Counted from the stretch's first letter, positions 35,795 through 48,312 are shown. The stretch is DNA of 64,000 nucleotides from Girardinichthys multiradiatus (GCF_021462225.1 NC_061815.1:49291873-49355872), one strand, 5' to 3'. The notes: generated from the sequence alone by a model not told the origin. Program-made: numbers and translations.

Positions 35795-36118
35795 TACTCG
35801 TCGTCTTCCGCTTATCCGGGACCGGGTCGCGGGGGCAGCAGACTCAGCAGAGACGCCCAGACGTCCCTCTCCCCAGACACCTCCTCCACCTCCTCCAGCT
35901 CCAGCCCAAGGTGTTCCCAGGCCAGCCGAGAGACATAGTCCCTCCAGCGTGTCCTGGGTCGTCCCCTGGGCCTCCTCCCGGTGGGACGTGCCTGGAACAC
36001 CTCCCGAGGAAGGCGTCCAGGAGGCATCCGGTATAGATACCCGAGCCACCTCAACTGGCTCCTCTCGATGTGGAGGAGCAGCAGCTCTACTTCGAGCTCC
36101 TCCCGGATGGTTAGAATC
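35795..36118 (-). mobile_element. RTE/Rex3-like LINE, 3'-terminal fragment (inverse of 12.6 kb)
   Basis: Complement of the 12570-12915 fragment: the minus strand encodes RWLGYLYRMPPGRLPREVF, TGRRPRGRPRTRWRDYVS and WASLLSLLPPRPGPG, then GATAAGCGGAAGACGACG and a short tandem tail of GAGTAC units (35780-35800 on the plus strand as GTACTC repeats). It is truncated on its 5' side at CATCCGGGAGGAGCTCG, within a few bases of the 12.6-kb copy. The frame carries small differences (GLELEEVEEVSGERD) relative to the other copy. Confidence 0.85.
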
Positions 36119-36274
36119 CTTTTCTGGAATAATTAAAAACGATGGTCTTAAGACATGAAAGGAGAATTGGTCATTAATTCTACCAATAAATCAACATTAA
36201 ACTAAAAAAAATCACAAATATGAAATAGATGAGTTTTATTCTTTATAATTATTTCAATCTATATTGGGTTTGTG

Positions 36275-36348
36275 AGAAATTTTTCAAAAAAGGAGGTTCC
36301 ACGCATCAACCTGCAACATATTATTATTATTACTGTAAATATTATTAT
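36275..36348 (+). repeat. Short interspersed repeat copy A, ending in (ATT)n
   Basis: AAAAAAGGAGGTTCCACGCATCAACCTGCAACATATTATTATTATT-type sequence (36286-36331, described in parts) matches a second copy at 37318-37366: AAAAAGGAGGTTC, ACATAAACTTGCAACATATT and an ATT run. About 50 bp are shared, with few differences. Confidence 0.7.
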
Positions 36349-36965
36349 TATTATTATTAGTTGTGATGTTGGCATTTGTAATAATACATTCCACACTCAA
36401 ATCTACAAAATCTATAAATGTTGAAGTGTTTGTATAAATAAGTCAGTTAGCGGCTGCTCAAAGCTTTTTTTGCAGTATGAAAATTGGATTTGAAATTTTG
36501 CTTCATGTGTTTCCCCCAAATCTCGAAGCAATAAGTTAAAGAAGAGAGCAGAGGCAGCCTGCCAGTCTGTGGTTTTCTCATGTATTTCAAAGTACATCTG
36601 ATATACCAACATAGTGGGGAGCTTTGCATTTTGCATAACATCACACATTATCTGTCAGCTAAAAGGGTTTCTAACTGTTTTATAGTTTCCGCCCCACCCC
36701 CTCTGTCCAGCTCTGGAGATGAAAAGATAATTGAGTTTAGTGTTTGTTTGTCTTAGTCCTGCCTGTTAAGGTAATCTGGCATCGTGACAGCAGACAGCCA
36801 ACAGCTTGATTTCTGAACACAGCAGCGGTACCTCTAAAATAAGAATCACTGTGCTTTTCTAACCCCATAACAAGTCATCATTATCTATAGACTTCCACAG
36901 GATCCTCCATTCTGTGTAGTTGTATTCCCTCTGTGTCCTCGAATAACACACACAGACAAGCGCGC

Positions 36966-36993
36966 ATACACACACCCACACACACACACACAT
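36966..36993. repeat. (CA)n microsatellite
   Basis: About 13 CA units with one interruption (CCCA). Confidence 0.9.
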
Positions 36994-37309
36994 TGGTTTG
37001 TGGAAAATCTAACTGCCAGTGTAGCTCTTTATTAAACTTTTAGAAAAAGAGAGTTGTGGGTTGGATGATACATTCGGGGATTCCAACACTTGGTATTACT
37101 AAAACCTACACATGGTCTCTTCAAATGAAGATCTGCAGCAGATTAGATTGAGGTCAGATGAGGCAATCAGTTTCAGTCTCAGCTCTACACAGTAAATAAT
37201 TATGTGGTAACTTTGCAGAGACTGGAGAATTAGAGAAACAAATTAACTTCCTCTGACTAGATTTAACAGGGTCTCCATATGAGGGACATGCAGAGACCTT
37301 TAAAACGGC

Positions 37310-37372
37310 GCTGAAAATTTAAAAAGGAGGTTCAACACATAAACTTGCAACATATTATTATTATTTTTCTAT
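37310..37372 (+). repeat. Short interspersed repeat copy B, ending in (ATT)n
   Basis: Second copy of the 36275 repeat, same orientation, about 1 kb away. The ATT-repeat end and abrupt left edge suggest the 3' end of a retroposed element. Confidence 0.65.
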
Positions 37373-40300
37373 TCTACTATTATACAGGACCAAACTTTAA
37401 AAGTCAGTTCACTGGTGTCATTTTTAGTGTCGTAAAACAACTCACAGCAATCCACAATTTAAAATAATAAGCTCAGATCTTAGAGAAAACAGCCTGATGT
37501 CACTGTCTCTAAGCCATAGAAAACAAAAAGGCACAGACAACATTATTTCAACATTATATTTCAGTCCATTTAAACTCAACTACAGCTCATATTTATTGTT
37601 ACCTTTAACTGTAACATATTTTAAATTAAACGAGGGACTGCTGCCTGTGTGTGGTTTATCTTCCACTTGGAACCATCTCTCAGGCTTGATTTAATAAATA
37701 TCTGTGAATATTACACACTCCCTCTGACTTCAAAGTGCTTACAATTGAGTTAATTTAATGAAATGATCACAAGTTCATAAAACACCAGGTTTTAATCCTG
37801 ACTTAACCTGATTAACATTTTCTTTCCCCTCCGTTTGCTCCAAAACCAGGAGAACAGGGATGTCCAAAACAGCAAAAAGATTGTTGGAAGAAAAATTCAG
37901 GTTCAAACATTTTGTGGATGTCATTATTAATAAACCCCATTATTGTGAAGGTCTATCTTTATTGTTACATTTCATTTACAGCAATATCAATTTCAAAATT
38001 AGGCAAAGCAAAACATGCCTTGGAAAAAAAAATATTATAAAAAAATTAACTAAGTTTACAAATGAGCATCTTTTCTGAAAGGAATCTTCTGGAATCAGGG
38101 GTAAAAAGATTTTAAAACTAATTTATAAAAAAATCTCAACTGTGACATCTGGCTGAAAAACTCACCATACATAATATCTATTTTTTGCGAAAAACATTAG
38201 TTAATCAAACAATTTTTTTACATATTGGTTAAGCAGAAACAATTTCTTTCATCAGAATAATGAAAATTTGAGAAAGAAATAACCAAAATTGAAATTTTTT
38301 GTCAGTAGGAAAACACATGCTTAAACCCTGGATCCAATAATAGAACTGTTTGTGACACATTACAGAATAGTACATTTGCTTTCATGGCTGGTCTGATACT
38401 AAGGAGTTGATCCCTAAGTTTGAGTCCGTGATGCATCTCCAACCACAGTCTGTTTAAGCCACATCCACCTTTAGAAATACTCCTTCATGACTGAAATGTG
38501 AATAACTGGGAGGAAACCAAGCGGATATTAAGCATGAAATTATTTTTGTGTGAAAACACCCATTTTTAGTTCTCTTCCACACTCGATCATCTATCATTTG
38601 CCAAATGTCTGCCAGTTATTGTCAGATTTGAAGCCAGACGAAATAGATGTGGTTGACATGCTTTCATATTCTGATAAATCTTCCAGCAGGATGATAAATA
38701 GTCCAGATATGTTTGTGCTTGTACAAGCATTTTACAAGGCTAGCACATTTGTCAAGTGGTGCTGAGCCTGTTGTGGAGGGGTCCTGGTGGATTGTTCAGT
38801 ATTCAGGAATAACACAGGCCAGAGCAGATCTGAACAATCATTTTAAATAAATATGGCACTTTGCATGTCTTTAAATATAGAATCAAACCACCCGACTATG
38901 TCAAACTCATATTATTGATCCAGTGTGTCTGCGTGTGTTGTTGGTCAGCTGGTTTCCTCCCACAGCAGGAGAGTTGGAGGTGAATTATGGCGTGTCAGCA
39001 GAGGTATTGTTTCCTCCTATAGTTTTATGTAAGTTGAATAAGAAACCCCCTCCTGTCTCCTCTGCATCTCTCTTTCTCCTCCTGGTAAAGTAAAACACTC
39101 AGAGGCTGATAGCATTGTTTAATTGTGGGGCCTAATTAAGCAGAGGAGCTATAAAAACAGAGGAAATTGGAAGGAGTGAAGTTTGGGATATCAGTAGAAT
39201 AAAGAGCTGGGTGAGCAGGGAAACATTGTAGCCCAAAGCACACAACTTTAGCTTTGTGTTGTCTTTCCTGGATTTTACTAACCATGGCAAAATCACCAGC
39301 ATAACATTCAGTTTTCCCTGAGCTTGAGGTTCTAGTTTGTAATTTTGCTTGTTTCCTGATCTGAAACCACCGTTGGTGGCTCGTTTGAAATCATCACTTC
39401 TGGAAGAAGGCTGCTTGGAGTTAATTAAATATGAACCAAGTGAAACAGTGGCGTTCGGGTGAGAGGTTGTGGTCACCCATCTTCTGGCTAGGACTGTAGA
39501 ATGTCCTGTCCAATCAGAGAGCAGAAGTGATGCACTGTATTGGAACGGCACAGGGAAATAGCTAAGGAGGACAAGGGCAACGTGGCGTTAAATTGAACAG
39601 GAAGGATCTTTAAAGCCGGCTGCAATTCTGGGGCAGAGAACACAGTCGGTAATTTCAACCTTAACTAATCACATAAATGCCACTGAGTGCTAAGTGTGCC
39701 TGAACATGTTGTTTGTGAAACATTTTGTTATCTCAGTGAGTGATATTTTGCATTGTTTTGCTTCTGCAGTCAGTCCCAGAACAATTAATTAACAGCGTTA
39801 CTAATTTAATGAGAAAACGCACTCACTAACTTAAAGCTGTTTTCATTTTTAACAGACATACATGGTGTATCCTGTGTTCAGTATTTTATGCATAAGATCA
39901 GCAAGCATTTTAAAAAAGGTGACCTAATATCAGAATTGAAATTATCATGAACTGGAGACAAGTTTAATAAAATTAGATTTTCTTTATATGGAATAAACTT
40001 TTATTGAAACTAATGCATCCTACTATTTCATATTAGACCAAATAATTTACAATACATATTTAAATGTCTACACTTTCATTATTCATGCAACAAAATATAA
40101 AAAACAAAATAAAAATCCTATGTGGGTGTGCTGGAAGCATAAATGCAAAAGGAGACACCTTTGATGAATGTCTCTGAGAATAACGCTGCTCAGCTTTTGC
40201 CCCTTTTGGTCATATTGACTGAAAAAGATACGTATCCATTTGTAGCTGCGACTATGATTTGCCCTTTACAAGGTTGGCCAGGCTGCAATATGCAGACGAT

Positions 40301-40522
40301 CCATCTCTTCCTGTCTTCAACTGCAACAAATGCTTATTGTAAGATATTAAACATATAAAGATTAGAGGAAATGGGCAGGACCAAATAACCACAAAACCCA
40401 CAAACATCACTTTTATTTTGTTTGAAAAAATTTGATGAAATACAATTAAATGCATTATGTGTGTCTTTACTTTTGATTATTCAGCTCTTATGTATATGAT
40501 TCACTATTCTAAGTAACTCACT

Positions 40523-40562
40523 TTCTGGCCTTTATCTACTTTTTTGTAGATAAAGGCCAGAA
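40523..40562. repeat. Perfect 17-bp inverted repeat, 6-nt spacer
   Basis: TTCTGGCCTTTATCTAC (40523-40539) and its exact reverse complement (40546-40562) flank TTTTTT. A second small hairpin follows at once: TGTCTAA at 40563-40569 and TTAGACA at 40574-40580. Confidence 0.9.
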
Positions 40563-40690
40563 TGTCTAAGTATTTAGACACATTCTTAATTCTAGAGTGG
40601 TTTAATTTTCTGTGGTATGTTTGAATAATGGCTGCATGGTGGTGCAGATGTCAACAATGTTGCTGCAACAGGGTCCATTCCTGACTAGGG

Positions 40691-40940
40691 CCATTGTTAA
40701 ATGTTAAATGGACTGAACTTATATAGCGCTTTTCCAGTCATGCAGACCACTCAAAGCGTCACTAGAGTCACATTCACCCAATCGCACTCACTAATGCTCA
40801 CACATTCATACACCGATCAGTAGGCAACTTGAGGTTAAGTGCCTTGCCCAGGGCACATCAACATATGGCAGGAGGAAGCTGGAATCGAACCCACAACCTT
40901 CTGATTGCAAGATGACTCTTCCTACTGAACCACAGTCGCC
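40691..40940 (-). mobile_element. tRNA-derived SINE, nested insertion
   Basis: On the minus strand the element opens with a tRNA-like head: GGCGACTGTGGTTCAGTAGG (A-box region) and GGTTGTGGGTTCGATTCCAG (B box, GGTTCGATTCC). A body follows containing GCCCTGGGCAAGGCACTTAA, and the 3' end is GCGCTATATAAGTTCAGTCC with a TTAAATGTTAAATGG tail. A tRNA head with internal RNA polymerase III boxes plus a LINE-like GCGCTATATAA tail is the standard layout of teleost SINEs that use an L2-type LINE for mobilisation. It is not a tRNA gene. Confidence 0.85.
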
Positions 40941-41034
40941 TCATGTGGGCTCTCTCCAGGTACTCCAGCAACCACACACAATCCAAAGATATGCATGCTA
41001 GATTAGCGGGTCTCTCCAAATGGCCCTTAGGTAG

Positions 41035-41108
41035 GTGTGTGTGTGTGTGTGTGTGTGAGTGTGTGAGTGCGTGTGTGTGGTGTGTGGTGTGTGTGTGCGT
41101 GTGTGTGC
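41035..41108. repeat. (TG)n microsatellite, interrupted
   Basis: A TG tract of about 75 bp with AG, GC and GG interruptions, inside the 40.6-41.1 kb repeat. Confidence 0.9.
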
Positions 41109-41135
41109 CTCTCGTCCATGAACCAATGGTCATGT

Positions 41136-44100
41136 GCACCATGTATAGACAATTGATTGATGTTTGGAAGACATTAAGGAATGAAACTCTAAGAATTAAT
41201 ACACTGTGTCGATCAATAATAAAAGTTATCGTCATTGTCATTTCATCTCAACAGGAAAAAAATATTTCAGTCCAATTTTAAGGGCAGCAGTGCGTTTTTC
41301 TGCTCTGCACCTCGTGCTCTTACACTGTTGACAGCAGTATGAATGTTTCATGATGCATTTGCATATTACTGTGATTATCTAAGAATAATTGTGAGTAATA
41401 GTGATGCTTTGTTGTTAGTTTTTTTTTTTTTTTTTTGTTATTTATGTGAAAGACAAAAGGCTGCATTGTCTGTTCATGCAGAGGCTGAAAATGTGTGGGC
41501 CAGTTGTACCATTTTGCTGGTCTGGGCATGGGTCCATTTGGTGATTCACCATCTTACCACATAGCTCATCAACTCACATCAATGAAACACTCCCTCAAGT
41601 TACTTTTTATTCCTGTCAACACAATACATTAACTGGTTTAAAGGCTTAAACCTTGTTTAGCAATGTTTTTAAGGGACAGGTTATGAACATTCAACATTCA
41701 CTAAGGTTTTGGGTTTCCCTACATTACATGAAGTGGCAGTTCTTTAAAAAATCTCGCCTAGGGCACGCATCTCCTTCAGCTTACTAGAACAACTGATTGA
41801 ACTTTTGCAGTTGATGTTCAACCCAAACTACTTAGAGCAGGTTCTTAAAGCTTGTGCCTCTTTTCAATCTTCTGGCAGATATGGAAACTAAACTTAATCT
41901 CAGGTCACGCTCAAAATGAAAGGACTTTGCGCAGGACTCGGAAGCAAGACTTGACTCAGACTCGTTTTCTGGGACTCGGATCTCTTGAACAATCTTTAAA
42001 TCATGTAATCAGAGGAGAAGGAGAAGATAAGCTGTTTCTCTCCAGATCTCATGCTCTAGATCTCATCCGTACCACCGAATATGACGCAGTGGTTCAGGCC
42101 ATAGTTGTATGAATCACAATAAGGACAAGAACTTGCAATTTAGTTTTTGTGTTTTAGTTAAATGAACATAAAGTTTGTTGTGATGTAAACAGACTCTGAA
42201 GATAAATGTTTAGTAAAATATAATTTAGCTGTGTTGATGGGATATTTCTACCAAGAATGGAATTCAGTGCTTTGGCAAGAAAAATATTTTGGAAACGGGT
42301 GCTTCGTGACGAAAACTGATGAGTTGCATCAGTCTATCTCTGACAGGTCAAACTTTGTTGGTCAGAAGATCAATAGTATTTAATAAAAAACTTTCACAGC
42401 TGTTATTTTACACTTTATAACAGCATCATTCACTGAAAGCCCTGAACTTGGGCCTGTGTTGTAAGACAGGTTATTTTGTAAAAGAAACTTTGCAGATGGA
42501 AAAATTGTGTTGTATTATAGAGGGGACAGGATATGACAGAAAAGAAGAACGTCATTTTTACCTCAAGCTCCTGTGAAGCATTTGAATAAAAATGACAGTC
42601 GGCCATGCAGAAATTCATTCTCAAACCTGACTATGTGAGACATGATAACTAAAACATAATGCAATAATATATATAATACCTGAGGCTGGAAAGTGGTAAA
42701 GACTGCACACTGGAATGCTTTCTTTTATTTATATATTCATTTTACATATTTTTTAGAGTGGACGTAAGCTGTGGTTAATGAATGTGAGTTTATTCCTTGA
42801 TGCATATTTTGAACCATTTTATTCTTTTAATAGACTGTCGTCTGTCTTGTCTGTGTTTACATTAACTTATGCGCTTTAATGGGCTGCTTGTGATTTTTTT
42901 CATTGGTTCCCCTAACCTCTGCTACAGCAGATCATTTATGATTTTGATAAGAGTTGTCCCTGTTCGATGCAACAACTGGTATTTTCAATAACTCTTTTTT
43001 TTAACCACAAATTAATTAGGTGAAGAGGGTCTGAACCAGGTTTCTTTAGAACAAGAATTTTAACATTTTCACAGTTGTTTTAAGAGTTAAAGGCAAATGG
43101 GTTAAAGGACACATTCAACTGCACGTCTGGATCCTCAGTGCCTGTCACATTTCTTTTACATGAACCTTGAAGGCAGTTCTACCATGACTGTGTTTACAAG
43201 GAATCCGGATAACATCGTGAACTTAAGAGATTTTTTGGCTGTTATTATTTTTCAATAAATCAGAGATAGGCTGCTTATTTCTTCTCTCTCTTATTTCTGT
43301 GTCACTTCCAGACTGGTTCTGCCCTCGCAAATAGAGATAACTAATGCCATATCTGCTATGATTCAACTGTCACATAAAACATGGGATGGTCTGATAAACA
43401 GTGTGCTGAGGCTTTCACATCCAATTCACATTGCCTCCACTGAATAATGCCTCAACTGATACATAGTAAACACAGCTACACACAGCAGGTAGCATTTATT
43501 GTCTGGAAGGAAAATTGTTTTTCTCCTACACTCACTAAAAGGGTACAGAAATGCTCAGACTTAAATGGCAAAGACAGACTCCTAAGTGGATGGTGTAAAT
43601 AAAGTTGACATGTTTGTCAGGCAGACGATCCACTTGGATGCAGGCATGTAGAATCATGCATGTCAATTATTGTTTATCAAGAAACCCAGAGAGAGGCAAG
43701 CGTGCCAAAAACATGTTGGTGTAGTTACCATTCACTCCAGAGCCTGGCAAAGCATAATCAGCCCATATTTTGTCCCTGCCCTAAAACTATATAAAAACAG
43801 CTCATCTTCAGCAAATGGCTAAAAGTAAAATGTGCTTGCATTCATTTGCCAGAACCTTCTCTGTGTACCACGATTCTGATACTTGGTTAAGAAGCAAAGC
43901 AGAAAAAATTGATTTGATTAGAAATTCAACACGAATAAAGCGGAAGGAGGCAGAGGAAGCTTCGTTTTTGAACAAATCATCACACTTTGATTAATGTCTC
44001 CTTGCTGTTTTGTTCTGCTATGAAGAGGAAGCCTTTCCCTGTGACTCTGGCACACGAGGTGAAAAAAAACTGGTTAGTTTGCTTTTCAATGTCCAGCCAA

Positions 44101-46680
44101 CACACACACTTCCAATTTATTACGAATGAGCAAATCAGCCAGATATTTATCTGTTCGAATCAATAATTTTGACCAAATAAAAAAAAATTAAACTGCTTGC
44201 TTTAAAAGGTTATTTTTCCAAATTGAAAAGGAGCTGATTGAAAGACAGGAGATGGTAGCACCATTTACATTAAATTCTATAATCGTTTTACATGTTAAAC
44301 ATATCAAAGTTCAAACATGTTGTTGAGGTTTTCTGATTTATTTGTCCCCATGTTTCCCTTCAACACTGCATTTTCTTATCATTTACTGCAGGGTTTTATG
44401 TTTAAAGATATTTGTTTCCATTGAAATCTAGTGAACCGCAGTATGAAAACACAGCCTATTACCAAAATGTTATTCTCCAGACCAGCAGAGTTGTCCCTCT
44501 GTGTCCACACAAGATGTACAGTCACTGATTTCACACCAAACCACATGAAAATACCCAGTAAACTAATAAACAGTCCACTCTCCCTGTTTCAACAACAAAA
44601 AGCCCACATCAACACAATAATTGTTATTCATCTTGGAAAATAACAACCATTATTAACCCTATTAGGAACAGATTTGTATGACTGTACAAAGGTCAGAAGC
44701 CAATGTTCAGTGAATAAAATGCTCTATCCCAAGATAACTTCAACTTTCAGGCAGTTTTTCAGAATCAGTTTGTTTTCAACTCTGAGACAACAGGCAAAAC
44801 AAAAATGATAACAACCCCTTCTTTAACTTGCTAGGGACCATCTAACCAAATATCAGCATGGGTGTGGGAACATTTTATAACATGTTGTTAAAATGTTCTC
44901 CTTCTGTGAATTAGAGAAAAGTCCCCATAAATGTAAATCTATGCATCATGTTCTTGTTTCTAAAAATCATTGAAGATGTGGTCCGTGTAATTATTAAAGA
45001 AATCACTAAAAGCTTGAAATCAGTATAAGATTAGTGTGTGACCAGAACTGTAACTGGTCCAAGAACATATTTTTTGGAATTTTGTTTTATTTTAGTTATT
45101 GTAAAATGTTTTTATATTTTCCCACCATTTGCAAATTTCTTGCATTAGTGTTGTTATCTTTTACATCTGGAGTTTTGGCTTATTTTTGTCATATGATATC
45201 TGCTGAATCTGTTTCTTTAGGTTTGAAAAGGTATATATTAGTAGAGTAGAGAGTTCTGAACGCATTACACAGGTAACCAGTTATAGCAGAAGAATAAGGG
45301 TTCAACAGGTGACCCCCACCACCACACATCACTCCTCCTGTGTCTTTCTTCCTTTCCTTTTCTCCAAAGGCTGAACTCTGCTCCTCAAACCTGCACCATA
45401 AGCCTCATCATTCATCATTTAGAGGACTTGCAGGAAAACAATTGGCTTTTAATTATTTATTTTCTGGCCGTGTTCCGGGAAATTTTGGGGCAAGACCCTG
45501 TCGTCATTTACAAGAAGACATCGATGGATGATAAATGTTCTGACCCAGTGATTTTATTTGAAACTTTGCTATTTTCCTCTGCACTGTACATTATTTCAGT
45601 CCAGGTGAAGTTTTAGAAAGAAACGTTTCCCTCTGGATGTTTTACTGCTCTTATCCTTACACTATATGTATTCATAATTTTGCTGAAGATTCCCAGTGCA
45701 AAACTAAAATTCACTTACACTTTTAGGACAGTTTATTAATTGTCCAGAAGCCATTCAAATAGCCCAATGATAATATTAAATAGGTAGTATTTGAATCAAA
45801 ATTAGTCTTTTGTTAATTTGGTTGGGAATTAATAAGACAAGGAGGCGGTGGTGTCACCACAATAGCAACGAGAGAGAGAAAAGCAGTTAGATTAGGCTTA
45901 TAATTTTTGGAACAAAAGAGAAAAACATGAGTGCGGTTAATCAACAACAGACTACTAATGATCACTGCCTGTGCTGAATGATTAAACAAAGATCAATGGA
46001 ATTGCCCTAATTGCACCATGCTAACTCATTGTGAAACAAAACCATGCAAGGTGAAGCACATAATTACAGACAAGGCAGAACTCCAGCAATAAACCACGAT
46101 TCCTTCCCATCATTCGAGAAAACAATCTCGACAGGGAGCGCTGGAGCCAGAATACCCAGGGGAATTAGTAAAAAGGGCCAAGGGCCTGCAAGTTCACAGA
46201 GTTTCATGTTTTCTCTCCTTTCTGCTCTTCATTTTGTGGATAGGCACCATTGTGTGTACGCACAGTGGTTTGATTAGTAGCTCCCCAGGGTTTCCAGAGG
46301 GAAGAGATTGCGTTTACTACAACACTTTTATGCCATATACAGTGTTCAGTTTGCGGTCCTGATTGAGCCCAGTAGGCCTATTGAGATCACAGCCTCCTCA
46401 CTCTCCAAACCTCTGTGGGTTAATTATCCAGACTAGGTAACTAGCTAGCATCTTCTGATTGCATTAGCAAACAAACAGACCCATCCACGCTTCTTTGTAT
46501 TCTTAAGCAATCTTTACAAACTTAAACAGATGTGTTCCTTGAAACTGAAGGAGATCTGATGACAAATGCAGCTTACTTTTCTCTATATGCAACAACATCC
46601 AGCCAGGATATAGCTTCCTGCAGCTGTGATACTCAAAGAGGATTTTATTATGTCTCAGCGAGAAGTCAGAAAAAAAAAAA
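41136..46680. other. Long intergenic stretch upstream of the signal-peptide exon, no gene recognised
   Basis: About 5.5 kb with no transposon hallmark that I can see. Blocks near 43840-44060 and 45840-46120 are moderately GC and contain TAATTA/GATTAA-type sites; with the candidate first exon at 46681 just downstream, they could be regulatory, but this is inference only. Confidence 0.4.
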
Positions 46681-46768
46681 ATGAAGATTGCAGTTTTTAG
46701 GAGGACCTTTCTTTGCTTGTTTGTCTGTGGGACATCTTCACCTGTTAGCTTCGCTCTGAACGACCTTG
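46681..46768 (+). CDS. Candidate first coding exon with signal peptide (partial gene, unnamed)
   Basis: ATG at 46681 opens 29 codons plus one base. The peptide starts MKIAVFRRTFLCLFVCG and continues SSPVSFALNDL: a basic start (Lys, Arg-Arg), a hydrophobic core (TFLCLFVCG) and a likely cleavage site after VSFA, which is a textbook signal peptide. The exon then ends in G|GTAAGA, a strong splice donor (phase 1). An A at -3 within a run of A bases gives an acceptable start context. An overlapping upstream ATG lies at 46650. The product would be secreted or a type I membrane protein, with its remaining exons further right or outside the window; I found none I can defend. I do not recognise the protein. 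Chance co-occurrence of a signal peptide and a donor cannot be excluded. Confidence 0.4.
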
Positions 46769-47689
46769 GTAAGACATATTCATATTACTGATTACTATAT
46801 AGTCAATACTTTCCATCAATCGGCAGAATTGTGACATTTTATTTATTTATAACAATTAATGTTTATTCAACATAACTTTCTAATTGATAATGAGAAGGGA
46901 AGCACTTCAAATTCATTTGTGAGTGATCATTGTAAACTGAAAAAATGGAAGCAGAGGTCCAATCAGTGCTTAATTCAGCATAATCTTATTTAATTCTCAA
47001 GAGTTTGTTAAATTACTAATGAATATTCCATATCATTATTGGAGTCCACACGTCAGAAAGATGATACAAATATCCCTTTGTCTAATTAAAGTTCGTTGGA
47101 TTCTATGTTTTATACTTATTTGAAATCTGAATGCCTGAAATAGCTTGTGTGGTGCTCATGGATTTTGTCTGCCATCAAACAATGGTTGATTTCCGACTGC
47201 TGCACAGATGGCAGTGCACCCATGTCATCCCATAAAGTCCTTACCAGTTCCAACCAAACTTTACAGAAAAATCCTGCTGCTGGCTGCCCTGTACGGAAAA
47301 CAGGAACAGCTTGCATATGTCTCTGTTGCTTTCCCGAGCACCATCCATCTGACAACAGAACTTTAGTGTGTACCATTCCCGGCCTATTATCCGATTACTC
47401 ATCTGTTCATGTGGAGCCGATGAGTAATAGCATGCTGCAGGAGGGGAGAGATCAGCACACTGAGTGATGAGTTAATCTTTTCACTTTATTAAATGTCAAA
47501 ATCAGACTTAACACAATGTCACTTTAAACATAATGTGGACAAAAATTACTGTCCTATCAAGAGAGTAACTATATAACATTGTAAGGTAAAAGAGATTTCT
47601 TCTGTTTTTGCTTATTTGTCACATCAGTTTTTCACATCATCAAATAATAATAATAATATTAGACAAAGATAACCTGAGTAAAATAAAAG
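46769..47689. other. Downstream of candidate exon, no gene recognised
   Basis: Possibly intronic. The block 47130-47470 is GC-richer, and both strands have open frames across it (106 codons on the plus strand, 86 on the minus), without known motifs; it could be a conserved element or a chance open stretch. Confidence 0.4.
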
Positions 47690-48312
47690 GCAGTTTAGAA
47701 ATGTGGTTTTAGTTCAAAAGGAGAAATAAGTTTGTCAAGCCAATCTGGCCCTTTGTGAGAAAGTAATTTTCCTCTTAACCTTAAAACTGGTTGTGCCATC
47801 TTGGAGGCAACAACTACCATCAAGCTTTTACAATAACTAGCAATGATTGTCTGACATCGCTGTGGAGGCATCTGTGCCAACTCTGCTATTAAGAATTGTT
47901 TTTATTCAGACCTATCAAAATGTTTTTAAGCATAAAACCAATTCAAGATCAAACAGACTATCAGATTTAGGTCCAGACTTTGACTAGGCCACTCCAAAAT
48001 GTCTGTAGTGTCACTTTTTTTGGAATTATTCAGAGGCGAACGTAGAGTATATATATATTGTTTAATGATTCGAGATTGTAGTAAAACCAACACGTGAGGC
48101 CTTCACAGAAAAACATCATAAATTATGTGATTAAATAGGCAGACTCTACTTACTGACTTCTAAAGACAATGAGTTGCACTGGAGTTCTTTGGGGTTTCAG
48201 AGAATACTGTATACCCTATATTTATATCGGTCACATAAAATTCCAAAACATTATGTGAAATTTGAGGGTGTGGCTTCACAAAATGTGAAATGTTCAAATG
48301 GTATGAATAATT
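47690..48312 (-). mobile_element. Tc1-like transposon relic with right terminal region
   Basis: On the minus strand the 47950-48000 stretch reads LEWPSQSLDLNLI, the motif preceding the catalytic Glu of Tc1-like transposases, with the Glu region itself lost. Plus-strand landmarks: GACATCGCTGTGGAGGCATC (47852), GACTTTGACTAGGCCACTCC (47976), and a terminal block CACATAAAATTCCAAAACAT (48232) ending in CAAATGGTATGAATA (48295). The terminal block resembles the 34.85-kb and 57.44-kb ends. Confidence 0.65.

Larger units (their letters stand above)
36119..40522. other. Long intergenic stretch, no gene recognised
   Basis: No gene recognised. It holds a (CA)n tract at 36966-36993, a pair of short related repeats (36275 and 37310, listed separately), and less AT-rich patches at 38930-39130 and 39340-39650. 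Open frames at 36412-36648 (-) and 39132-39551 (-) have no known motif. Confidence 0.4.
40628..41135 (+). repeat. Teleost interspersed repeat, split by a SINE
   Basis: The left part, GGCTGCATGGTGGTGCAGAT (40630) to CTGACTAGGG (40690), and the right part, GGGCTCTCTCCAGGTACTCC (40947), CAATCCAAAGATATGCATGC (40980) and GCCTCTCGTCCATGAACCAA (41106), follow in order a very common fish repeat that begins with a tRNA-like head and has a GTGTGA-type run in its middle. The 250 bases between the two parts are a separate SINE in reverse orientation. Confidence 0.75.

Noticed and set aside
39132..39551. 139-codon minus-strand open frame
   Set aside because: No recognisable domain; a frame of this length is not rare in less AT-rich non-coding DNA.
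40860..40895. tRNA-like B box (GGTTCGATTCC on the minus strand)
   Set aside because: It belongs to the tRNA-derived head of a SINE; no full cloverleaf is present, so it is not a tRNA gene.
47147..47467. 106-codon plus-strand open frame downstream of the signal-peptide exon
   Set aside because: No in-phase acceptor giving a convincing continuation, no motif, and the opposite strand is also open, which points to composition.
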